Shown here in pieces: positions 1 through 4,509 of a stretch of DNA of 5,501 nt (position 1 is its first letter; every line of letters starts with the position of its first letter). The position numbers and the translations under genes were made by a program. The notes under the pieces were generated by a model. It was given only the letters and a program-made list of their open reading frames with translations, made no database searches and was not told the DNA's origin. Source of the DNA: an uncultured Legionella sp. (lineage in GTDB: Bacteria > Pseudomonadota > Gammaproteobacteria > Legionellales > Legionellaceae); assembly GCA_903885895.1 (NCBI GenBank), contig CAISKC010000449.1, positions 1 through 5,501 on the forward strand. The letters are read 5' to 3'.

Positions 1-517
1 CGCCATTACCACTGGATATACTATCTGAACCAGCGAGCGCCGCATCATCGTAATCATGAAATGCTTTTTCGTTGAGCTGCAATAACGTACGAGGCATCGT
101 AATGATTTTCGGTAAACCTAGGACTATGATGAAACCTCGGCATGGAAAGTGCAGGTCACTTGCATACGGTTTTGCTGTGTATTGGCATTCCGTTGCAGAT
201 AAAAAATAAATGCTGTCGTTATCTCGAATGTAGCTTGGTAAATCAATGCTAGAAAGTTTTCCACTGCGATAGGAATCATTACCTAAATAACCGGTTTCGA
301 CCGCATGTTGAAGTTCAGCATTTCCCATAGTACCTCTATATATGAAGTCATCATCAGGATGATGCAGTGCGGTTACTAATTTTTTATAACCATTGGCTTT
401 TTGTTCGGGCGAATATTTCATGTATTGAGCTGAAAATTGATTCCAAATACCATAGGCTGATTGAGAGCGCTGTAGCAGTTGTGATACACGAGCACTAAAT
501 TCAACGACGTTTTTCAT
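1..517 (-). CDS. Partial gene, possible ADP-ribosyltransferase-fold protein (3' end beyond window)
   Basis: An uninterrupted reading frame starts at ATG 517-515 and runs 172 codons leftward off the edge, so the C-terminus is missing. The first ~50 residues look helical and have no signal peptide. What follows resembles the order of elements in R-S-E class ADP-ribosyltransferases: a strand ending in Tyr-Arg-Gly (FIYRGT, Arg61), then ETGYLG (residues 74-79), a strand with a Ser-x-Thr (IYFLSATE, Ser107 and Thr109) followed by a helix-like stretch with spaced alanines (TAKPYA), and another hydrophobic strand (GFIIVLGLPKI, 128-138). In that fold the arginine and the Ser/Thr strand bind NAD and a Glu-x-Glu is catalytic. 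No Glu-x-Glu is visible; it would have to lie just past the edge. The gene is real with good confidence (clean frame, promoter upstream, weak TGGA ribosome-binding site). The fold call is an inference from short motifs and may be wrong; otherwise it is an unknown protein. Confidence 0.75.
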   Translation of the reverse strand, partial: MKNVVEFSARVSQLLQRSQSAYGIWNQFSAQYMKYSPEQKANGYKKLVTALHHPDDDFIYRGTMGNAELQHAVETGYLGNDSYRSGKLSSIDLPSYIRDNDSIYFLSATECQYTAKPYASDLHFPCRGFIIVLGLPKIITMPRTLLQLNEKAFHDYDDAALAGSDSISSGNG

Positions 518-549
518 AATAGTCCATTGGTTGTGGTGTGTGGTCTATT

Positions 550-578
550 ATTATACAGTAATAAGTGTTCAAAATCAA
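550..578 (-). promoter_or_regulatory. Sigma70-like promoter for the left-edge gene
   Basis: Reading leftward, TTGATT (578-573) and a perfect TATAAT (555-550) are separated by exactly 17 bases. Transcription would begin near 543, giving a leader of about 25 bases before the ATG at 517. The -35 box lies inside the inverted repeat at 572-590, so a protein bound there could block or modulate it. Confidence 0.65.
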
Positions 579-590
579 TTCAATTGATTT
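572..590. repeat. Perfect 9-bp inverted repeat, possible operator
   Basis: AAATCAATT is followed by one C and then AATTGATTT, a perfect 9-bp dyad with a one-base centre. It covers the -35 box of the minus-strand promoter. The AT-only centre and dyad symmetry are typical of dimeric helix-turn-helix repressor sites, but no regulator is encoded in the window, so the operator role is inferred. Confidence 0.5.
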
Positions 591-608
591 ATTTTTAATC
601 TATTTTGT

Positions 609-616
609 GGGGGGGG
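609..616 (+). repeat. G8 homopolymer tract in the divergent spacer
   Basis: Eight consecutive G residues, followed by AGG, stand out in an AT-rich spacer. The tract lies about 100 bases upstream of the plus-strand promoter and about 35 bases upstream of the minus-strand -35 box. Such tracts are prone to slipped-strand mispairing, so its length may vary among strains. It is in no recognised coding frame, and any effect would be on transcription. Confidence 0.5.
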
Positions 617-655
617 AGGTTTTTATTCAGTGTCGATTACTAGGTCAAGGTTAGA

Positions 656-780
656 GTCTGTCGACAATTCAGGTGTTGACGTACGGCATTATTTTTTGAT
701 TATTTTAGGACTGTGGCATTGACTACTAGCGTGTCTGTTTTATGATAAAAGATGATGGTGGTGACCTAGGTCTGTTGACA
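656..780 (+). repeat. Two copies of GTCTGTYGACA flanking the SET-gene promoter
   Basis: GTCTGTCGACA at 656-666 and GTCTGTTGACA at 770-780 differ at one base. The first contains TGTCGACA, a perfect 8-bp palindrome. A CTAGGTC also occurs near each copy (640-646 and 766-772). One copy is upstream of the SET-gene promoter (719-746) and one downstream of its likely start point. The spacing could suit a DNA-binding regulator, but chance recurrence is possible. Confidence 0.3.
719..746 (+). promoter_or_regulatory. Sigma70-like promoter for the SET-domain gene
   Basis: TTGACT (719-724) and TATGAT (741-746) are separated by 16 bases; each box matches the consensus at five of six positions. The start point would be near 753, giving a leader of about 68 bases before the ATG at 821. 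A consensus TTGACA at 775-780 has no acceptable -10 box 16-18 bases downstream and is less likely to be used. Confidence 0.55.
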
Positions 781-820
781 TTAGGTGACACGGTTAACAG
801 ATCTTAACACAGGACTTGTT

Positions 821-1978
821 ATGACCAGTTTATTATTACGCAATGACAACCAAAATGCTGCAGTGCAGCAAGTGCGCTTTGATGTAGAAGCGGGCGTTTT
901 TATTACAGAAGATGAGCAGCATGTGAGTAGGCGTGATCTACTCTCTAAACTTGCATTTACACACCCTATTTTACATGAAAAAGCACTGATTCCGACTGAG
1001 AAGCAGCGATATACGTATGTATATCAGGATTATGCGGAATTTTTATTAGCGCTCAGATATTTCTATGCCACGCTGCTGCAGGTAGCAAAGCCGACAGAGC
1101 TTGCTGTAAAGATGCGGCCTGCGCCACAGTATTTGGCAAAGACAACAAGCGCTGAATTGTATTTTTCTTGTCATCCTAAAAAAGCAGCGAGGCAACGCCT
1201 CAGGACCAAGCAAATAAGCGCTATGTTTTCTGAGATATATGGCTTTCCATTCCAATACGGTAATGAAGTTATTTTAGATAAGCTTGTGACACATCTTGAT
1301 TTGCCGATCAGTATGGATGCTGATCTTTTATACCACGAGCCAGAGGTGGATCCACAATGGTTCCACTATCAAACTCATTTGGATAAATATGAATTACGTT
1401 ATATCAATCGACAGATGGGATGTGGCGTATTCGCACGGACGCCTATTCGGAAAGGGGACTTGATTGCAATGTACAATGGTAAATTTGTCTCTCATGATCT
1501 TGAGTTTAAAAGCTATAGTTATTTACCCAGGAAAAATAGAGGCTTTAATTTACTGTTAGATTCTGCACATTATGGTAATCTCTCGCGATTTAGCAATCAT
1601 GCGTCCACTGCTGAAGAGTGTATCGTCGATCCAAGCGTCTTTTTGTGTGCCAATGTGGAGGTTGAGCATCATGATTGGTATGGTAATAACCATGTGATGT
1701 ATGTTGCGGCTCGAGATATTGCGCAAGGAGAACAAATATTGTCTTCCTATGGGGAAGATTATTTTGAGAACCCCGATACCAGATTGAATATTAAAAAAAA
1801 TGGTGTGATTATCGATTCCAAAAATCGGCCGATCAAAGATACACTTCTGCAGAAGAGGAAAATGTTATCTATTTTTGCGCGGCATGGTGACAAACAAGCG
1901 CAATGGTTATTACTGCGAAAACCCATGATTGCGATGTTATTATGTCTTGGTTTGGGGTTGGTATTACAGTATAAGTAG
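821..1978 (+). CDS. SET-domain protein lysine methyltransferase-like, with hydrophobic C-terminal tail
   Basis: This 385-residue protein has no recognised domain in its first ~190 residues and then a complete SET core. Visible motifs (numbered from the ATG at 821) are GCGVFA (200-205) with GD..AMYNGK (S-adenosylmethionine-binding region), RFSNHAS (256-262), matching the conserved RFxNHS pseudoknot segment, and AARDIAQGEQI followed by SYGEDYF with the conserved tyrosine at 310. The SET family transfers methyl groups from S-adenosylmethionine to protein lysines. The cysteine-rich pre-SET and post-SET zinc modules of many eukaryotic enzymes are absent. The C-terminus has ARHGDKQAQWLL, vaguely ankyrin-like, and then a 14-residue hydrophobic run (369-382) only three residues from the end, like a tail anchor. 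I chose ATG 821 because AGGA (811-814) sits six bases upstream; an in-frame GTG at 785 lacks such a site and would add 12 residues. Substrate and location are unknown. Bacterial SET proteins in Legionella and Chlamydia act on host chromatin, so an effector role is plausible. Confidence 0.88.
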   Translation: MTSLLLRNDNQNAAVQQVRFDVEAGVFITEDEQHVSRRDLLSKLAFTHPILHEKALIPTEKQRYTYVYQDYAEFLLALRYFYATLLQVAKPTELAVKMRPAPQYLAKTTSAELYFSCHPKKAARQRLRTKQISAMFSEIYGFPFQYGNEVILDKLVTHLDLPISMDADLLYHEPEVDPQWFHYQTHLDKYELRYINRQMGCGVFARTPIRKGDLIAMYNGKFVSHDLEFKSYSYLPRKNRGFNLLLDSAHYGNLSRFSNHASTAEECIVDPSVFLCANVEVEHHDWYGNNHVMYVAARDIAQGEQILSSYGEDYFENPDTRLNIKKNGVIIDSKNRPIKDTLLQKRKMLSIFARHGDKQAQWLLLRKPMIAMLLCLGLGLVLQYK

Positions 1979-1998
1979 GATCAGGAAATAAAACACAA

Positions 1999-2033
1999 AA
2001 TGAGGTTGTGCTTCTCATTATGCTTTTTGTTTT
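1999..2033 (+). terminator. Weak terminator candidate after the SET gene
   Basis: AATGAG (1999-2004) can pair with CTCATT (2014-2019), and a T-rich stretch, TTTTTGTTTT, follows at 2024-2033. The six-base stem is AT-rich and the T stretch begins four bases after it, so termination would be inefficient. The position 20 bases after the stop codon fits. Confidence 0.35.
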
Positions 2034-2101
2034 GACATAGTAAGATGTATGCATCTGATTTATCTAAGAAAAGATGTTGGCGTTGACAGTAAAGGTATAT
2101 G

Positions 2102-2121
2102 TCTTCTCCGTTGGGAGAAGA
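2102..2121. other. Perfect 8-bp hairpin between the convergent SET and kdoO genes
   Basis: TCTTCTCC (2102-2109) and GGAGAAGA (2114-2121) form a perfect stem with a four-base GTTG loop. It lies 30 bases after the stop of kdoO on the minus strand and 123 bases after that of the SET gene. Neither strand has a T run next to it, so it is not a standard intrinsic terminator. It may act as a transcript 3'-end stabiliser or a weak bidirectional barrier. Confidence 0.45.
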
Positions 2122-2150
2122 TGTCCGATAGGGGCTGAAGAGATTTAATA

Positions 2151-3011
2151 TTAGATCAATCCCTGTTGTGCCATATGCTGCATGGGCGATTGATTGGGAT
2201 TTTGCATGGCAGAGACGGGCAGATAAAACGTTTGCTCTAATAAATATTGCCCACCTAATGCTGCATGGGATACTTGATCAGTAAACACGATCCAGGTGCT
2301 GTGAGCTGGAAAATTAAATTGGTTTTTTTTAAGTTCAGCTTGGTAGGTATCGCTTAATTTCATCTGATCGTGTAGCTGTAACATATAGTGATCGTATGCG
2401 GTACGTAAGGTTTTGGTTATCTTGAATCGATGTAATAATTTCGCTTTAAAGGGTTGGTAAGCAGGCAATTGTGATGCAAACTGCTCCAATACTTGCGCAA
2501 AAGGCTCGCCCAAATGCCAAACACGTGGTTTCTCCTCTGGGTTCACATTACAAAATACGCGTAATATGCGCCAGCCTTGCACGGGCGTGGCAGGAAATGC
2601 GTCTACATGGATTCGCGTATCATCTTGGCGTTTGGAACGTTGCCGCCCAGAAACTTCTGCTGGACGATAACTGGTTCTTCCCCAACGTAAAGCAGTTTGA
2701 TAAGTCGGTAGGAGTGTATCGACCAAAGTGCGAGCATAGCTTGCATAAGCATGCATCATCGTTTGCAGTTGAAGTTGGTACGGGTTCTGAGCCGAGATAC
2801 CGCTGAGCTTTTGTTTTTGATAATCGTAAGCAATATTTTTTTTCTTGGTATCACAGATTTCTGGATGACATAATTCTGGCACCTCTAGCTTAAAACTGAG
2901 ATGGGGTAGGTAAATGACTTGTCCCGATTCTAAGTGCGTCACATGCTGGGTTTGGCGTAAATCTGGATGATCCAGGGAGGCAGCTTCTAGCGTATGGATG
3001 AGATCTGACAT
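2151..3011 (-). CDS. kdoO: Kdo 3-hydroxylase, Fe(II)/2-oxoglutarate dioxygenase
   Basis: This 286-residue cytoplasmic-type protein matches the Kdo hydroxylase (KdoO) family, which hydroxylates C3 of 3-deoxy-D-manno-octulosonic acid on lipid A-core, turning Kdo into Ko. The family signature is clear: RIHVDAFPATP with the iron-binding His135-x-Asp137, then GWRILRVFCNVNP (146-158), RVWHLGEPF (163-171), and FTDQVSHAAL (243-252) with the distal iron ligand His249, followed by LEQTFYLP. No arginine follows His249 within the remaining residues, so the 2-oxoglutarate carboxylate must be held by a residue elsewhere. The last ~19 residues are rich in Gln, Met and Asn and look variable. The ATG at 3011-3009 is preferred over an in-frame TTG at 3020-3018; neither has a strong ribosome-binding site. 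The gene is apparently monocistronic, isolated from the upstream small ORF by a strong terminator and convergent with the SET gene. Confidence 0.93.
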   Translation of the reverse strand: MSDLIHTLEAASLDHPDLRQTQHVTHLESGQVIYLPHLSFKLEVPELCHPEICDTKKKNIAYDYQKQKLSGISAQNPYQLQLQTMMHAYASYARTLVDTLLPTYQTALRWGRTSYRPAEVSGRQRSKRQDDTRIHVDAFPATPVQGWRILRVFCNVNPEEKPRVWHLGEPFAQVLEQFASQLPAYQPFKAKLLHRFKITKTLRTAYDHYMLQLHDQMKLSDTYQAELKKNQFNFPAHSTWIVFTDQVSHAALGGQYLLEQTFYLPVSAMQNPNQSPMQHMAQQGLI

Positions 3012-3044
3012 GATGTGCAAAGCCGGGATAGGAATGAAGCGCTT

Positions 3045-3050
3045 ATTATA
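3045..3050 (-). promoter_or_regulatory. Perfect -10 box upstream of kdoO
   Basis: TATAAT (3050-3045, minus strand) lies about 34 bases before the kdoO ATG and directly after the T tract of the terminator at 3053-3090. Its -35 region would fall inside the terminator stem, and no recognisable -35 box is there, so the promoter would be weak or activator-dependent. Confidence 0.4.
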
Positions 3051-3052
3051 AT

Positions 3053-3090
3053 AAAAAAAAGCGGGTTACGACAGAGTCATAACCCGCTTT
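3053..3090 (-). terminator. Strong intrinsic terminator of the small basic ORF
   Basis: On the minus strand, AAAGCGGGTTA pairs with TAACCCGCTTT (11 bp across 3090-3080 and 3068-3058), with one mismatch and three further GAC/GTC pairs inside and a three-base loop. An eight-base T run (3060-3053) follows. It starts 18 bases after the stop codon of the 32-codon ORF, which supports that ORF being a separate transcription unit. On the plus strand only TTT follows, so it acts leftward. Confidence 0.9.
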
Positions 3091-3107
3091 AAGTAAAGTA
3101 AAATAAA

Positions 3108-3206
3108 TTACTTAGTGCATTTACCCTGTGGTTTTTTAGCACCAATTTTTGATTGTACGGCTTTCTTTAAAAGTGGTCTTTTTGCTGCTGGTTTTGATGC
3201 GGCCAT
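3108..3206 (-). CDS. Small lysine-rich basic protein, 32 aa
   Basis: An ATG at 3206-3204 opens a 32-codon frame ending in TAA (3110-3108). It is preceded by AGGAGA (3217-3212) at five-base spacing, a near-ideal ribosome-binding site, and followed after 18 bases by a strong intrinsic terminator, so the whole has the form of a complete small transcription unit. The product has nine lysines and one arginine, several alanines and prolines (it begins MAASKPAAKRPLLKK) and no acidic residue at all, giving a charge near +10. This composition recalls the basic tails of histone H1-like bacterial nucleoid proteins and of ribosomal proteins, and suggests nucleic-acid binding, but there is no recognisable domain and a single cysteine near the end. 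It has no hydrophobic segment. An upstream CATAAT (3239-3234) could be a -10 box without a clear -35. Function is unknown; an alternative is a structured RNA that happens to be open. Confidence 0.7.
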   Translation of the reverse strand: MAASKPAAKRPLLKKAVQSKIGAKKPQGKCTK

Positions 3207-3342
3207 GATTTTCTCCTAGTGATTAGTTGCAATATTATGAGCACTTTCCTTCATATATGTTCTGTTATGTTGTTTCCATAATAGTCACACTGCAATGTAA
3301 GAATACCCTTGCTCATTTAAAGTGTAGTTGATATTCCGCATA

Positions 3343-3371
3343 TTGCAATTTTTTGATAAAAATTATCTTAT
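3343..3371 (+). promoter_or_regulatory. Candidate promoter of the ocd-arginase operon
   Basis: TTGCAA (3343-3348) and TCTTAT (3366-3371) are 17 bases apart, each matching the consensus at four of six positions. The start point would be near 3378, giving a leader of about 88 bases that includes the hairpin at 3386-3418. Other weak combinations exist in this AT-rich spacer (for example TTGATA at 3328 with TTTGAT at 3352), so the choice is tentative. Confidence 0.3.
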
Positions 3372-3385
3372 TAGCAGTGAAATAG

Positions 3386-3418
3386 GACTTAACGAAGGGA
3401 TTGCGCTTTACGTAAGTC
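3386..3418 (+). repeat. Inverted repeat in the ocd leader
   Basis: GACTTAACG (3386-3394) pairs with CGTAAGTC (3411-3418) to give an eight-base-pair stem with one bulged A and a 16-base loop. It lies 47 bases before the ocd start. It has no following T run, so it is not a terminator. It could be an operator for a dimeric regulator or an RNA leader structure; neither is shown. Confidence 0.35.
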
Positions 3419-3465
3419 TTGTAAAAATGGCATGATGAATGGCGTACTCTTTGTTGGAGATCATC

Positions 3466-4509
3466 ATGTTACTCTTGGAAATTCCAGATATCTGTTCAAT
3501 CGTTTCGCGGGTAGGACTGAAAAACTTTTATGTGCGTCTGTGTGACTATTTGACAGAAGATTTTTCGCATTGGGAACAGTTTCAAAAATCTCCGCGCCAT
3601 GGTGTTTATGTCCCGAATGGGGTGATAGAACTGATGCCGATTTGTAATGATAAATTGTACAGTTTCAAATATGTGAATGGACATCCCAATAATCCAAGGC
3701 ACAACAAATTAAATGTGGTAGGCGTCGGGATGTTAGCCGATGTGGCCACGGGCTATCCTATTCTGCTTTCAGAAATGACGTTATTAACGGGCTTGCGGAC
3801 GGCGGCAACGGCGGCATTGGCATCTCGTCATTTGGCGCGTAAGCAGAGTAAAATTTTGGCCATCATTGGATGTGGTGCGCAAAGTGAATTTCAAGTTTTG
3901 GCGCATCATGCGTTGTTAGATATATCTGAAGTCCGCTATTTTGATATCGATCCGCATGCTATGCAGCGCTTTACGCAGAATTTGCAGGATTCGTCATTAC
4001 AATTACAAGCGATGCCAGATGTGCATGCTGCCATTGAAAATGCTGATGTGATCATTACCGCGACTGCAGCAAAGGGCAAACAAACTGTATTGCAGCACAG
4101 TTGGCTGCAGCCTGGGCAACATTTGGTTGCGATGGGAGGCGACTCGCCGGGTAAAACGGAATTAGACCCAGAGATTTTAAAACATGCCAAACTGGTCGTT
4201 GAGTATTTTCCTCAAACCGAGCATGAAGGGGAAATACAGAATCTAGGCGAGCACGCTAAAGACTACGTGTATGCGGAGTTATGGGAAATCGTATCTGGTC
4301 AAAAACCAGGCCGTACGAATGAACAAGAAATCAGTGTTTTTGATAGCGTGGGTTTTGCGCTAGAAGATTTTAGTATTTTGCGGTTATGTCATCAATTGGC
4401 GCAGGAATATCATCTGGGCAAGACCATTAATTTGATCCCAGATCAGATATTGGACTGTAAAAACTTATTTGGTTTATTACAAGGAGAAACAGGATGCGAT
4501 CCTCTTTGA
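3466..4509 (+). CDS. ocd: Ornithine cyclodeaminase
   Basis: This 347-residue cytoplasmic enzyme converts L-ornithine to L-proline with release of ammonia, using tightly bound NAD+. It matches the Pseudomonas putida enzyme along its whole length as I remember it. Visible landmarks are GVIELMP, FKYVNGHP with Lys68, GLRTAATAA with Arg111 (substrate binding, with Arg44), the Rossmann motif IIGCGAQSEF (133-142), GGDSPGKTEL with the catalytic Asp226, VEYFPQT, EGEIQ and VFDSVGFALED. These are features of true ornithine cyclodeaminase rather than the mu-crystallin, alanine dehydrogenase or SbnB branches. I chose ATG 3466 because GGAGA (3456-3460) sits five bases upstream and the N-terminus then lines up with known enzymes; an ATG at 3439 would add nine residues and lacks a ribosome-binding site. 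The last 16 bases overlap the arginase gene, so the two are co-transcribed and likely translationally coupled. Confidence 0.95.
   Translation: MLLLEIPDICSIVSRVGLKNFYVRLCDYLTEDFSHWEQFQKSPRHGVYVPNGVIELMPICNDKLYSFKYVNGHPNNPRHNKLNVVGVGMLADVATGYPILLSEMTLLTGLRTAATAALASRHLARKQSKILAIIGCGAQSEFQVLAHHALLDISEVRYFDIDPHAMQRFTQNLQDSSLQLQAMPDVHAAIENADVIITATAAKGKQTVLQHSWLQPGQHLVAMGGDSPGKTELDPEILKHAKLVVEYFPQTEHEGEIQNLGEHAKDYVYAELWEIVSGQKPGRTNEQEISVFDSVGFALEDFSILRLCHQLAQEYHLGKTINLIPDQILDCKNLFGLLQGETGCDPL

Noticed and set aside
775..803. Consensus TTGACA at 775-780 as the -35 box for the SET gene
   Set aside because: No acceptable -10 box is found 16-18 bases downstream, while the pair at 719-746 is much better.
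742..807. 21-codon ATG frame upstream of and overlapping the leader of the SET gene
   Set aside because: Its ATG lies inside the predicted -10 box, so it would not be in the transcript, and it has no ribosome-binding site.
785..820. GTG at 785 as the SET-gene start
   Set aside because: No ribosome-binding site precedes it, whereas ATG 821 has AGGA at six-base spacing.
2000..2035. 11-codon hydrophobic frame (starting MRLCFSLCF) after the SET gene
   Set aside because: Very short, no properly spaced ribosome-binding site, and it overlaps the terminator-like hairpin.
2083..2111. TTGACA at 2083-2088 as a promoter in the convergent spacer
   Set aside because: There is no -10 box at proper spacing and no rightward gene follows.
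2471..2806. Plus-strand 111-codon frame inside kdoO
   Set aside because: It is antisense to a gene with clear family motifs and its translation has no recognisable domain.
3291..3348. Imperfect inverted repeat TGCAAT..GAATA / TATTC..ATTGCA upstream of ocd
   Set aside because: Only the ends match, the arms differ in length, and the spacer is AT-rich, so chance pairing is likely.
3936..4190. Minus-strand 84-codon cysteine-rich frame inside ocd
   Set aside because: The cysteines arise from the complement of GCA/GCT-type codons in ocd; there is no ribosome-binding site and ocd is well supported.
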